64,000 nucleotides of DNA from a bacterium (GCA_021805775.1 JAJZED010000001.1:22250-86249); one strand, 5' to 3'; counted from the first letter of the stretch, positions 18,426 to 27,683 are shown. The notes: generated by a model from the sequence alone, not told the origin. Numbers and translations are program-made.

Positions 18426-19874
18426 CTATTTTGCAGCTCCGACCGGCGCCTTCGGCTTGGGATTGACGATGTGGATCGCCTTACCGTGCGCGGCCTCCGC
18501 GGCGTCCATTATGCCTTCGGTGAGCGTCGGATGCGGATGGATCGAGAGCCCGATATCTTCCAGCGTCGCGCCCATCTCCAGCGCGATCACGCCTTCGCCG
18601 ATCAGCGATTCCGCCTGCGGTGCGACGATGTGCATGCCGAGCAGCAAATCGGTCTTGGCGTCGCCGACGAGCTTGATGAGACCGTCGCTCTCGTTCATCG
18701 TCCGCGCGCGCCCGCTCGCCGCGAGCGGGAACTTGCCGATCCGAACTTCGTAGCCCTTCGCTTTTGCCTCTTCCTCGGAGAGCCCGACGGTCGCAACCTC
18801 GGGGTCGGTGTAGACGCAATTCGGGATCGCGATCGGGTCGAACGCCGCACTGGTGTCGCCGCCGATAACCTCCGCGGCAACGACGCCCTGCTTCATCGCG
18901 CGATGTGCGAGCAACGGTTGCCCGGTGACGTCGCCGATCGCGTAGATGTGCGCGACTTTCGTGCGCATGCGTGCGTCGACGGCGAGGAAGCCTTTTTCGT
19001 CGACGGCGAGCCCCGCTGCGGCGAGGTTGAGCGCGTCGGTGACGGGGCGGCGCCCGACGGCGACCAGCGCCATCTCGAACTCGCGCGTCTCGTCCTTGCC
19101 GCCGGTGCCCGCGCCCGAGATCGTCGCTTTGACGCCCTTCGCGGTCGTCGCAAGCGATGCGACTTTCGTATCGAGCATGATCTCGACACCCTGTTTCTTG
19201 AGGATGCGTCCGAGCGTCTTCGATATCTCGAGATCGGAGCCGGTCAGAATCTGCGGCAATGCTTCGACGACGAGCACCTGCGCGCCCATGCGCGTATAGA
19301 CCGTGGCGAACTCTAGGCCGATTACGCCGCCGCCGATAACGAGCATCGTTTTGGGGATTTGTTTGATGGCGACTGCATCGTCGGAGTTGAGAATGCGCTT
19401 GCCGTCGCGCGGCCACGCCTTGATATCGATCGGCGCCGAACCCGTTGCGATCACCACGTGCGCGGCGCGAATGCGCTCGCTGCTACCATCTTTTCCTTTG
19501 AGGGCGATCTCGTTCTGGGAGAGGAACGACGCTTCGCCGTACATGAACTGCACGTTGTTCGCTTTGAAGAGCGTCTTTACGCCTCCGACATTCGATGCGA
19601 CGACATCGTTTTTGAATTTTTCAACCCCGGCACGATCGACCGTCGCTTTGGGAACCTTCAAGCCGATCGCCTCGGCGTGGTCGATATGGCGAATCACTTC
19701 GCCGACATGCAGCAGCGCTTTCGTGGGAATACAGCCCCAGTTCAGGCAGACCCCGCCGACCTCGTCGCGATCGACGCAGATGACGGTTTTCCCAAGTTGG
19801 CCGAGCCGGATGGCGGCATGATAGCCGCCGGGGCCCGCACCGATGACGACGGCATCGACCTGATGTTCGGCCAC
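18426..19874 (-). CDS. lpdA: Dihydrolipoamide dehydrogenase
   Basis: FAD enzyme (E3) that reoxidises dihydrolipoamide in 2-oxoacid dehydrogenase and glycine-cleavage complexes. Starting at GTG 19874, with AAGGAG seven bases upstream, it has 482 residues. Features are the FAD-binding GAGPGGYHAA, the redox disulphide GGVCLNWGCIPTK, the NAD-binding GGGVIGLEFA, and a dimerisation domain with HPHPTLTE containing the catalytic His-Glu region. It is followed by lipB. E1 and E2 subunits are not in the window. The open frame upstream of 19874 lacks family similarity. Confidence 0.95.
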   Translation of the reverse strand: MAEHQVDAVVIGAGPGGYHAAIRLGQLGKTVICVDRDEVGGVCLNWGCIPTKALLHVGEVIRHIDHAEAIGLKVPKATVDRAGVEKFKNDVVASNVGGVKTLFKANNVQFMYGEASFLSQNEIALKGKDGSSERIRAAHVVIATGSAPIDIKAWPRDGKRILNSDDAVAIKQIPKTMLVIGGGVIGLEFATVYTRMGAQVLVVEALPQILTGSDLEISKTLGRILKKQGVEIMLDTKVASLATTAKGVKATISGAGTGGKDETREFEMALVAVGRRPVTDALNLAAAGLAVDEKGFLAVDARMRTKVAHIYAIGDVTGQPLLAHRAMKQGVVAAEVIGGDTSAAFDPIAIPNCVYTDPEVATVGLSEEEAKAKGYEVRIGKFPLAASGRARTMNESDGLIKLVGDAKTDLLLGMHIVAPQAESLIGEGVIALEMGATLEDIGLSIHPHPTLTEGIMDAAEAAHGKAIHIVNPKPKAPVGAAK

Positions 19875-19956
19875 GAAAAGACTCCTTACGCGCAGGCGTG
19901 GATGATGGGTAGGTAACTCCCCGATTATTCCGCCGCGGAAGGCGGCGGGCCTCCGT

Positions 19957-19970
19957 GGTCCAATTGGACC
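19957..19970. promoter_or_regulatory. Perfect 14-bp palindrome before the MocR gene, likely operator
   Basis: GGTCCAATTGGACC reads the same on both strands and ends 5 bp before the MocR ATG (19976). It lies between the divergent lpdA and MocR genes. GGTCC/GGACC half-sites are a recurring type of operator for MocR-like GntR regulators. Autoregulation is the simplest inference, possibly with control of lpdA too. Confidence 0.6.
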
Positions 19971-19975
19971 CATCC

Positions 19976-21445
19976 ATGAGTAAGATTGGTGCGCCCAACC
20001 TGCCCCTCCAGCTCGATCGTGACTCGATCGTGCCGCTCTACCGGCAGCTCTACGAGGGACTGCGCGAGGCGATTCTCTCCGGCTCGCTGCCCGAGTCGAC
20101 GCGTCTGCCCCCCGAGCGTGCGATGGCCGAGCGTCTCGAGATCAACCGCAGTACGGTCGTTCGCGCCTACCGCGAGCTCGTCGCCGACGGTTTGCTCGAT
20201 CAGCGCGTCGGCTCGGGCTCGCGGGTCGCTTCGCGCAAGCGCGCCGTCTCAGTGGGAGAACGCGGGGCGAGCGTTCCATGGTGGGTGACCCTACCGCCGT
20301 GGCGCGTCGGCGAGTTCCCGATGGTGCTTGGAGAGCTGGCGGCAAAGCAGGAGCCCGGTCGCATCTCGTTCGTGCAGGGCGTTGCGCCCGACGAGCCCTC
20401 GCCGCTCGCCGAACTCGCGGGATCGTTCGCGCGCGTGGCAAGCGATCCGCGCTTTATTCTTTCGTACGGCGATTCGGAGGGCTACGAACCGCTGCGCGAA
20501 GCGATTGCGGCGCGCATGCGTGCCCGCGGAGCGCGCAGCGTAGTAGCCAAGAACGTCATCGTGCTAACCGGCTCGACGCAGGGCATCGCCATCGTGGCAC
20601 AGAGCCTCGCGGAGGCCGGCGATGAAATTATCGTCGAATCGCCCTCATATCCGGGAGCGTTGCAGATATTCCAAATCGGCGGCTTGCGAGCGATTCCTAT
20701 ACCGGTCGACGACGACGGCATGCGCGTCGATCACGTCGAGGCAATTTTACGCACGCGCCGCCCCCGCTTTATCTATACGATGCCGTCGATGCATAATCCG
20801 ACGAACGTTACCATGAATGCCGACCGGCGCGAGCGCCTTGCAACGATCGCACGGCGCGCCGGCGTGCCGATTATCGAAGACGATCCCTATGGGCCGCTCG
20901 CCTCGCATAACGAGAGCCCGCTACTCGCACTCGCACCCGATCACGTCGTCTATCTCTCGACCTTCAGTAAAACCGTCGCTCCGAGTTTGCGGGTCGGCTG
21001 GATGGTCGCTCCGCGAACCATCGTCGATCGTCTTTTAATGCGCAAGCAAGCCTACGACATGGCGACGAGCCTCTACGTGCAGGCCGCGATCGTCGATTAT
21101 CTCGAACGCGGCTACGACGCACACATCGAACAACTGCGCGAAGAATTACACTTGCGCCGGAGGATCGCCGATGAAGCGATTGCGAAATATTGGCCGAACG
21201 GCGTTCGCGCCATCGGCCCGAGCGGAGGCTTCTATCTCTGGGTCGCGACGCCGCGCGAAATGCGTGCTCGCCCGCTGCTCGATGCCGCCGAGCGCCTCGG
21301 TGCATCTTTTCTCTTCGGTGAGGCATTCTTCGCAAACTCCGGAGGCGACCATAATTTTCGCCTGGCGTTAACCGCCGTCCGTCGCGATGAGATACCCGAA
21401 GGTATCCGTCGCATCGGCGAAGCGATGCGTAGTTTGCGCGGATGA
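19976..21445 (+). CDS. MocR-type regulator: GntR domain fused to PLP aminotransferase
   Basis: 489 residues from ATG 19976. Residues about 10-85 are a GntR winged helix (PLYRQLYEGLREAILSG, LPPERAMAERLEINRSTVVRAYREL). The remainder is a fold-type I aminotransferase domain: TGSTQGI, MPSMHNPTNVTM, EDDPYG, and the PLP-lysine in STFSKTVAPSLRVGW. MocR/PdxR proteins are transcription factors that sense PLP or amino compounds. The target is unknown. The perfect palindrome just upstream suggests autoregulation. The stop overlaps mutY by 4 bp (ATGA). Confidence 0.9.
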   Translation: MSKIGAPNLPLQLDRDSIVPLYRQLYEGLREAILSGSLPESTRLPPERAMAERLEINRSTVVRAYRELVADGLLDQRVGSGSRVASRKRAVSVGERGASVPWWVTLPPWRVGEFPMVLGELAAKQEPGRISFVQGVAPDEPSPLAELAGSFARVASDPRFILSYGDSEGYEPLREAIAARMRARGARSVVAKNVIVLTGSTQGIAIVAQSLAEAGDEIIVESPSYPGALQIFQIGGLRAIPIPVDDDGMRVDHVEAILRTRRPRFIYTMPSMHNPTNVTMNADRRERLATIARRAGVPIIEDDPYGPLASHNESPLLALAPDHVVYLSTFSKTVAPSLRVGWMVAPRTIVDRLLMRKQAYDMATSLYVQAAIVDYLERGYDAHIEQLREELHLRRRIADEAIAKYWPNGVRAIGPSGGFYLWVATPREMRARPLLDAAERLGASFLFGEAFFANSGGDHNFRLALTAVRRDEIPEGIRRIGEAMRSLRG

Positions 21446-22350
21446 CCGGGCTCCAAAAACGTTTGCTTTCCTGGTATGCAAAATACGGGCGAGCAAATTT
21501 GCCCTGGCGTGTAGCGCGAAACCCGTACTACACGGTCGTTAGCGAATTTATGCTGCAGCAAACGCAAGTGGACCGCGTCGTTCCGATTTTCGGAACGTTT
21601 ATTTCCCGATTTCCGAACTTTGCCGCATTGGCTAAGGGGCCGCGCTCGGAGGTGGTGCGTTATTGGAAGGGACTCGGTTATAATACGCGAGCGGTTCGGT
21701 TAAAAGCGCTCGCCGATGCGGTGGTTTCGAAGTTCGAGGGCGAAATGCCGAGCGACGAGAAAGCGCTCCTTGAATTGCCGGGAGTCGGCCCCTATACCGT
21801 GGCTGCAATTCGAGCGTTCGCTTTCGACTATGACGCTGCGGCAAGCGACACCAACGTTCGCCGCATCGTCCATCGCGTACATTTCGGTATCGAATATCCC
21901 GTTAAGGCGAACACGAAAGAACTCGAACGGGTCGCGCGCCAACTCGTTCCTAAAGGTGAAGCGCACGATTGGAACTCGGCGATGATGGATCTTGGGGCGC
22001 TCGTGTGCACCGCACGAGCGCCCCGTTGCTCCGCCTGTCCGTTGCAAACGCTCTGCATCGCCGCGCCGATCGATGCAGCGCGGCTCGAGCGCCTCCGCGA
22101 AGAATTTGCCAAGCCGACCGGCGCTAAGGAACCGGTGCCGTTCGAAGCGACCGCTCGCTTTGCGCGCGGCCGCATCGTCGATCGGCTACGAGAGCTCCCT
22201 CCCGGCGAGCGCATTTCCTTACTCCAACTCGAACGCGAAATCGTCGGCGTGGTGCCTCCGAAGGTCGGAGAACGCTTCGACGAATTGCTTGTCGCTTTGG
22301 AAAAAGACGGCATCGTCGCGCGCGACGGGGACGGAATATCGTTGGCCTAG
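21442..22350 (+). CDS. mutY: A/G-specific adenine glycosylase, short form
   Basis: Removes adenine mispaired with 8-oxoguanine. 302 residues. The catalytic Glu lies in SEFMLQQTQV (about residues 32-41), the helix-hairpin-helix in LPGVGPYTVAA, the catalytic Asp in DTNVRRI, and four iron-sulphur Cys in CTARAPRCSACPLQTLC. The Asp motif DTNV rather than DGNV recalls actinobacterial MutY. The C-terminal 75 residues lack the MutT-like 8-oxoG recognition domain and look like a short winged-helix. It is translationally coupled to the MocR gene by a 4-bp overlap, an unexplained pairing. Confidence 0.88.
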   Translation: MTGLQKRLLSWYAKYGRANLPWRVARNPYYTVVSEFMLQQTQVDRVVPIFGTFISRFPNFAALAKGPRSEVVRYWKGLGYNTRAVRLKALADAVVSKFEGEMPSDEKALLELPGVGPYTVAAIRAFAFDYDAAASDTNVRRIVHRVHFGIEYPVKANTKELERVARQLVPKGEAHDWNSAMMDLGALVCTARAPRCSACPLQTLCIAAPIDAARLERLREEFAKPTGAKEPVPFEATARFARGRIVDRLRELPPGERISLLQLEREIVGVVPPKVGERFDELLVALEKDGIVARDGDGISLA

Positions 22351-22351
22351 C

Positions 22352-22843
22352 CTAAAAATTGAAAACCGCGTCGTAGCGAGCGGTGGCCGTCGCGATGCGA
22401 ACGCCCGACGCGTCGTAAATGCCGAACTCGGAATAGCGGGGGGCGTAAACGTGGATCGATAAGGCTTCATTCGTTGCTCGATTAGCGACGCTGTGAAGAT
22501 CGCGCGCGCTCTCCATCGCATCGCCCTCGCCGATCTGTTGCACGCTACGCCCTACTAACTGCAATGGAATGCGGCCATCGTCGTTTGAGGCGTCTGGCCG
22601 TAGGTAGCGGGTGACGTGTAGTTCGCCCGCAAGCACTCGCGTCGCACAGTAGGAGGCGCCATGATCGTGAATCGGCGTGGTCGCACCGGGAAACCACAAA
22701 AGCGCTAAGACTTCGAAGGCCTCGCTTGCATAGAGTCGAGAGCGCGTGTATCCGATTTTCTTGCGAGGAAGCAAAGGCTCCCAGTGCGAGCGTCTGACGA
22801 CTCGGTCGGCGATGATGCGATCGATATCGAGCTCGGCGATCAT
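22352..22843 (-). CDS. Cysteine dioxygenase-type thiol dioxygenase
   Basis: 163 residues from ATG 22843, whose ATGA overlaps the stop of the FAD protein upstream. It is a cupin of the CDO family: metal ligands in PIHDHGAS (two His) and a third His in DLHSVAN, with VLAGELHV between. CDO proteins oxidise cysteine, 3-mercaptopropionate or other thiols to sulphinates using iron and oxygen. The substrate cannot be read from the sequence. The coupling to an FAD/NAD(P)-binding protein is a recurrent pairing. It converges on mutY with 1 bp between stops. Confidence 0.85.
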   Translation of the reverse strand: MIAELDIDRIIADRVVRRSHWEPLLPRKKIGYTRSRLYASEAFEVLALLWFPGATTPIHDHGASYCATRVLAGELHVTRYLRPDASNDDGRIPLQLVGRSVQQIGEGDAMESARDLHSVANRATNEALSIHVYAPRYSEFGIYDASGVRIATATARYDAVFNF

Positions 22844-24189
22844 GCTACCCACTCCTCGCGTTCGCGCGCGACGCGCCGCGCGATCTCGCGCGCCTGTTCG
22901 ACGATCTCCGGCACGGCGGTGCTCTCGTAGAGGACGCCGCGCAGCAGCGGCCCGAGTGCGAGCAGCCTTTCATCGATGAGGCCGTCGGCATCGATCGCTT
23001 CGCCGTATGGGGTAGCGTCGATGCCGAGCGCGAGCGGATCGCGGCGTATGAGGCCGCGGCGCAGCAGCGCGCGTATCAACGGATTGGGGTTCGATCCGAG
23101 GTCGCCGTTGGGTCCGGTGCAGTTGACGACCGATGCAACGGAGAGTCGGCAACGTTCGCCGTGGATGCTGTATTCGATGCCGATGCCTTCCTCTTTGTCG
23201 ACTGCCGCGACGATCTCGCCCTGCAATGGAATGTATCGCCCCGAGTTACGAAGCGCCGCGACGGCGTCCTCGGTGGCCGGCGGTACGCGATAACGCAGCG
23301 ATGCCCACAGCGAAGAGACTTTCTCGAGAAATTGGCGACGCTGCGCGGTGCTCCACCCGAGCCAAATACGCTGCGAAGGTTGGCGAAGCGCCTCGGCGAC
23401 TTCGCGCCAATCGCCGCCGGCAGAGATGTGCTGACGCATCGCCGCGCGCACCGATCGTACCAGCGAGAGCGGACTGCGTTCGTCGATACCGAGACCTCGA
23501 TAGCCGCATGCGCGTACTTCGGGAAGCTCGCGAGCGGGGAGATAACCGTGGCGGGCGAGCGTATATATAGTTCCCTTCCGCATTGTGGACCCAAAGGCGG
23601 CAACGCGATCCATCGCGGTGAGGCCGCTGCCGATGCAGAGCATGTCACCCGCGGGAAGGTCGTCCGTTCGGGTACGCCAGGGATCGCCGAAATATAGCTC
23701 GCTCTCGCGCAACTCGCGCGGCAAGAGATCGTCTGCGGGATTTGCATTTCCCAGTGCGAGCGCTACGGTGTGCGCTCGATACCGACGGCCGCGCGAATCC
23801 ATTAGGACGAAACCTTGCCCTTTACGATCGATATCGACGATTGCCGCGCGTTCGAGGCGCATCTGCGGCCGTTCGTCGATCGCCGCGCGAAGCGTCTTGC
23901 CGACGTATTCACCGAAACGCTCTCGCGTTACGAGCGCATCGGATTCGCATTGAAGCGCGCGCACGAGATGTCCGGGGTCGTCGGCGACGAGACTCATCGA
24001 GCGTGCCGGGCCGTTCATGAGCCATAACGGCGAGCCTCTACCGTAGGCGGCGCCTCGTCCGGGCTCTTCGGGAGAGAATATCCGAACGCGCGCATGCCGC
24101 GCGTGCCGCGCGCAAGCGATCGCCACTGCCGCACCGGCGAGGCCGCCGCCGATAACGGCGACGTCGTCGATCTCTCGTGCGCCTTCCAT
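22840..24189 (-). CDS. FAD/NAD(P)-binding oxidoreductase
   Basis: 449 residues from ATG 24189 (the frame is open further upstream without similarity, over the divergent nth start). N-terminal Rossmann motif AVIGGGLAGAAVA, then GRGAAYG and a second dinucleotide site CIGSGLTAMDRVA near the middle, with VVNCTGPNGDL before the C-terminal part. This pattern matches the FAD-NAD(P)-binding family (NAD_binding_9), related to flavin monooxygenases. The reaction is not known. It is coupled by 4 bp to the thiol dioxygenase, suggesting a joint role in sulphur-compound oxidation. Confidence 0.8.
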   Translation of the reverse strand: MEGAREIDDVAVIGGGLAGAAVAIACARHARHARVRIFSPEEPGRGAAYGRGSPLWLMNGPARSMSLVADDPGHLVRALQCESDALVTRERFGEYVGKTLRAAIDERPQMRLERAAIVDIDRKGQGFVLMDSRGRRYRAHTVALALGNANPADDLLPRELRESELYFGDPWRTRTDDLPAGDMLCIGSGLTAMDRVAAFGSTMRKGTIYTLARHGYLPARELPEVRACGYRGLGIDERSPLSLVRSVRAAMRQHISAGGDWREVAEALRQPSQRIWLGWSTAQRRQFLEKVSSLWASLRYRVPPATEDAVAALRNSGRYIPLQGEIVAAVDKEEGIGIEYSIHGERCRLSVASVVNCTGPNGDLGSNPNPLIRALLRRGLIRRDPLALGIDATPYGEAIDADGLIDERLLALGPLLRGVLYESTAVPEIVEQAREIARRVAREREEWVA

Positions 24190-24243
24190 CGTAGCTGGTT
24201 CATCGGCAGGTTGGTCGCGGCGATTGAGCGCAAAATATCGCTC

Positions 24244-24993
24244 GTGGCTGTAATTCCGTTTCCCAAACGTAAAGTTTCGAAAGCGATCGCAAAAGAAGAG
24301 CTCGCTCTTCTCGAAGCGGCCTACCCGCACGCCGTCACCGCACTCTCATACCGCAATCCTTTTGAATTGTTGGTTGCGGTCATTCTCTCGGCGCAGTGTA
24401 CCGATGCGCGCGTCAATTTAACGACGCCGGCGCTCTTCGCCGCCTTTCCGACGGCGAAAGCGTTAGCGAATGCGCGGGCGATCGATGTCGAGCGGTTGAT
24501 TCAATCGTGCGGCTTCTTTCGGACGAAGGCGAAGAACATCGTTGCCGCGGCGCGCGCCTTAGTGGAGGCGCACGAAGGTCGCGTGCCCGAAACGCGCGAG
24601 GAACTCGAAGCACTCCCCGGTGTAGGCCGAAAGACGGCGAGCGTCGTGCTCTCCGTCGCCTTCGGTGCGGCTGCGTTTGCCGTCGATACGCACGTTTTTC
24701 GCGTGGCGCATCGTTTGGGGTTCACGACCGGTACGACGCCGCTTGCCGTAGAGCGCGACGTGACAGGGCTGCTGCCGGAGTCAAAATGGCGCTTCGCCCA
24801 CCATTGGCTGATCCTTCACGGGCGCGCGATCTGTAAGGCGCAGCGACCGCTCTGCGATCGTTGCCCCGTTCGGCAGCTCTGTCCGAGCGCGTCGATCGTT
24901 GCTAAAACGAGAGCGGGCCGGGAGAATTCAGGTGCGGCGGGCGCGGAAGTTCGGCGTCGCGTGAGATCGATTTCAAAAGCGTCGAAGGAGTAA
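24244..24993 (+). CDS. nth: Endonuclease III
   Basis: DNA glycosylase/AP lyase for oxidised pyrimidines. About 249 residues if GTG 24244 is the start; the longer open frame overlaps the divergent FAD gene and lacks similarity. Features are LLVAVILSAQCTDARVN, the helix-hairpin-helix LPGVGRKTA with the catalytic Lys, the catalytic Asp in AVDTHVFRVAHRLG, and iron-sulphur Cys in CKAQRPLCDRCPVRQLC. The last 92 bp overlap the convergent hypothetical gene. With mutY nearby, this is a small base-excision repair neighbourhood. Confidence 0.92.
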   Translation: MAVIPFPKRKVSKAIAKEELALLEAAYPHAVTALSYRNPFELLVAVILSAQCTDARVNLTTPALFAAFPTAKALANARAIDVERLIQSCGFFRTKAKNIVAAARALVEAHEGRVPETREELEALPGVGRKTASVVLSVAFGAAAFAVDTHVFRVAHRLGFTTGTTPLAVERDVTGLLPESKWRFAHHWLILHGRAICKAQRPLCDRCPVRQLCPSASIVAKTRAGRENSGAAGAEVRRRVRSISKASKE

Positions 24994-25423
24994 GCGGCTC
25001 GCCGTAGCCGCTCTCGGTCGAAACCTTCGAGACGTCGATAAGGCTCGGAATCGCGCGGTCGGGGACGAATTGATAATCGCCGTCGAATTCAAGGCCGCGA
25101 ATGCGAACTAACTCGGCGCGCTTGTCGAGTTCGAGCGCGATGCGATATTCGCCGAAGCGTAGCCGCAACCGCAACGGATGCTCGAGACGAACCAACCGAA
25201 CGCCGTTTCGCTCGCCGAGAATTGAATTCAGACGTTTAATGCCCATCGCGAGCGCATCGGCGAAGGCGCGTAACGAGCGTTCCGCATCGCCGTCGGCGAG
25301 TGCAGCGCTCGACGCTTCGTTTTCCTCGAGCAGTTCGCCGAGTGCGCGTCGTGCGCGAATGCGTTCGGCGGCCGCAACGATGGGATTTTGACCGGTAAAA
25401 TTCGGCTCCATTGGATCTGCCAT
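24902..25423 (-). CDS. Conserved-looking hypothetical protein
   Basis: 173 residues, soluble, with a Glu/Arg/Ala-rich helical N-terminal half (residues 15-75, AAERIRARRALGELLEE) and a more strand-like middle (VRLVRLEHPLRLRLRFGEYRIALEL). No domain is recognised. Its 3' end overlaps nth by 92 bp antisense. It is divergent from the S9 peptidase gene with about 40 bp between starts. Codon usage resembles the neighbours, so I treat it as real, but the function is unknown. Confidence 0.6.
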   Translation of the reverse strand: MADPMEPNFTGQNPIVAAAERIRARRALGELLEENEASSAALADGDAERSLRAFADALAMGIKRLNSILGERNGVRLVRLEHPLRLRLRFGEYRIALELDKRAELVRIRGLEFDGDYQFVPDRAIPSLIDVSKVSTESGYGEPLTPSTLLKSISRDAELPRPPHLNSPGPLSF

Positions 25424-25463
25424 AGGGAAAGTATTGCCACGCGCACGGGCGAAAGTCCCGCGT

Positions 25464-27614
25464 ATGAAGCAGGTGAAACATATCGCCGTTCTCGCGGCCG
25501 TGCTGACGGCCGCCTTCGCCGCCGCGCCCGTGCGGGCTGCGTTAACCTCCGCGCAGGCGTTCGGGAAAGAGCCTCCTTGGGGGCGGCAGCCGGCGGCGAT
25601 TTCGTGGTCTCACCGCGGAGAACGGTTCACCTACGTGCTGCCCTCGCAGGACCCCTCCGAGCACCTGCCGCTGATGCTGCGCTCCCTTTCGGGTACGTCG
25701 GCAGAGGTGTTGTTGCAGCCCGATCGATTCGGCAAGCACGGTGCTACGCCGTATAATGCGGGCTGGTCCCCACACGACCGTCGCCTCGCCGTCGAGGCCG
25801 GCGGGGCGCTGTACGTCTATACCTTTGCTTCGCACGCGCTGCAAAAAATTGCAAGTACGGCCTCCGATCCGCAATGGTCGCCGACCGGCAATGCGATCGC
25901 CTTTGCGAAGAAGTCGAACCTCTACGTCGCAGATCTCGGTGTAAAAACCACCGTCGTCGCGATCACGCACGGCGGTTCTGGGGATGCAATTCTCGACGGG
26001 CAACTCGATTGGGTCTACCCCGAAGAACTCGGTATCTCGCACGGCTTTCGCTGGTCGCCCGACGGATCGAAGATCGCCTATCTGCGCCTCGACGAGCGGA
26101 GTGTCACGCGCTTTCCGTTAACCGATTTTCTGCCCAAGAATGGGCGCGTGAACTATCAACGCTATCCGCTCGCCGGCGAAAAAAACCCGGCCGCGAGCCT
26201 TCACGTAATCGACCTTGCAACGAAGGTCGATCGAGTTCTCTACGACGCCGCGCCGAAAGATCGCTATATCGCGGCATTTGCGTGGCGCCCGAAGAGCGAC
26301 GATCTCATCGCCGAGATATTGAATCGTCGCGAACGATGGTTGCGCGTCGATTCGCTTCCCGCCGACGGGGCGGCGCCGCAGACGCTCTATCGTCAGAGCT
26401 CGCCTTCGTGGGTTGATGTGATCGCTCTGCCGACGTGGCTCGCCGATGGCTCGTCGCTCTGGGTGCTCGATCGCGCAAACCTGCGCTCGCTCTACCTGCG
26501 CGAGAGCGGCGGAAAGCTGCGTCGCCTAACCGGCAACTTCAATCTCGGCAGTGAGTACGCTACCAACGGCTTAGTCGCGGTCGGCCGCAAAGGCGAGCAT
26601 GCGTGGGTCTATGCCGATTATCCGAGCCGCCGCAACCGTGCGTTGCTCGAGATCGGCCTTCGTAATGGAGAGCTCGCGAACCTCACGCCGGGGCGCGGCG
26701 TGCATCGCATTGCCTTCGCGCCGGCGACGCACGCGTTCGTCGATACCTATTCGTCGATGAACCGCGTTCCCGAAGTGACCTTGAACGCTCCATCGACGGC
26801 TCCGCAACTCCTCGCCGCACCCGATTCCGCGTTACAATCGCAGTTGCTTCCGGTACACCGCTTCGAGGTTCCCTCGAAGTACGGGCCGCTCGATGCATGG
26901 ATGATTCGCCCGCCGCACTTCGATCCGCACCGCAAGTATCCGGTCGTCGTCTACGTGTACGGCGGCCCGGCTGCGCCGACCACGACCAACGGCTTCGGCT
27001 ACACGATGGAATTGATGCACGATCTGTTGGCGCAGGAGGGTATCATCGTATTCTCAATCGATGGGCCGGCCTCGCAGATCGATAACGACGCACACGTACG
27101 ATTGCTGTTGCATAATTTCGGGCCTGGTTCGCTGCTCGGGCAACGCATCGGCGCTCGCTACCTCGCCTCGCTTCCGTATGTCGATGCCAAGCGCATCGGG
27201 ATCTGGGGTTGGAGTTTCGGCGGCTACGAAACGATCTATGCACTCGAACACTCGAAGCGGTTCGTTGCCGGGCTCGCGGTCGCTCCGGTGACCGATTGGC
27301 ACCTGTACGACACGATCTATACGGAGCGGTACATGGGGCTTCCGCAAAAGCATCCGCACGCGTACGACCGCAGCTCGAACCTTCTCGACGTCGCGCACCT
27401 CAACGGACCGCTGCAGATCATGCACGGCACGAGCGACGATAACGTTCACATGGCCAACACGGTGGCGTTCCTGCAGAAGACGATTCTCGCCGGGCTCACC
27501 GATGTCAACGTCATGCTCTTTCCGCGCAAGACGCATTCGATCGCCGGGCTCATGCAACGGCGCACGCTTTGGGAGCGGATGCTGATCTACTGGCGCTCGG
27601 TGCTGCACCCGTAG
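25464..27614 (+). CDS. S9 family peptidase, dipeptidyl peptidase IV type, secreted
   Basis: 716 residues from ATG 25464 with a Sec signal peptide ending near PVRAA. The first ~460 residues look like a DPP IV-type beta-propeller (WSPDGSKIAYLRLDE repeats). The C-terminal alpha/beta-hydrolase has the nucleophile Ser584 in GWSFGGYE, the acid in HGTSDDNVH, and the His in RKTHSIAG. DPP IV enzymes release X-Pro or X-Ala dipeptides. It is exported, probably periplasmic, and serves peptide utilisation. It is followed by a hairpin at 27650-27679. Confidence 0.9.
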   Translation: MKQVKHIAVLAAVLTAAFAAAPVRAALTSAQAFGKEPPWGRQPAAISWSHRGERFTYVLPSQDPSEHLPLMLRSLSGTSAEVLLQPDRFGKHGATPYNAGWSPHDRRLAVEAGGALYVYTFASHALQKIASTASDPQWSPTGNAIAFAKKSNLYVADLGVKTTVVAITHGGSGDAILDGQLDWVYPEELGISHGFRWSPDGSKIAYLRLDERSVTRFPLTDFLPKNGRVNYQRYPLAGEKNPAASLHVIDLATKVDRVLYDAAPKDRYIAAFAWRPKSDDLIAEILNRRERWLRVDSLPADGAAPQTLYRQSSPSWVDVIALPTWLADGSSLWVLDRANLRSLYLRESGGKLRRLTGNFNLGSEYATNGLVAVGRKGEHAWVYADYPSRRNRALLEIGLRNGELANLTPGRGVHRIAFAPATHAFVDTYSSMNRVPEVTLNAPSTAPQLLAAPDSALQSQLLPVHRFEVPSKYGPLDAWMIRPPHFDPHRKYPVVVYVYGGPAAPTTTNGFGYTMELMHDLLAQEGIIVFSIDGPASQIDNDAHVRLLLHNFGPGSLLGQRIGARYLASLPYVDAKRIGIWGWSFGGYETIYALEHSKRFVAGLAVAPVTDWHLYDTIYTERYMGLPQKHPHAYDRSSNLLDVAHLNGPLQIMHGTSDDNVHMANTVAFLQKTILAGLTDVNVMLFPRKTHSIAGLMQRRTLWERMLIYWRSVLHP

Positions 27615-27649
27615 AGGGCGTCGAAGCCGGCTGCAGCGGAGGCAAGTAA

Positions 27650-27683
27650 AAAGGCACCGTCGCGATCGACGATGCCTTTGGGG
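27650..27683. terminator. Bidirectional hairpin terminator
   Basis: Stem AAAGGCA-C-CGTCG, loop CGAT, CGACG-A-TGCCTTT (27650-27679) with one internal A/C mismatch. Read on the minus strand the hairpin ends in GCCTTTTTAC, a five-T run, so it best terminates the lysine-rich gene. On the plus strand it follows the peptidase with TTT only. Confidence 0.7.
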
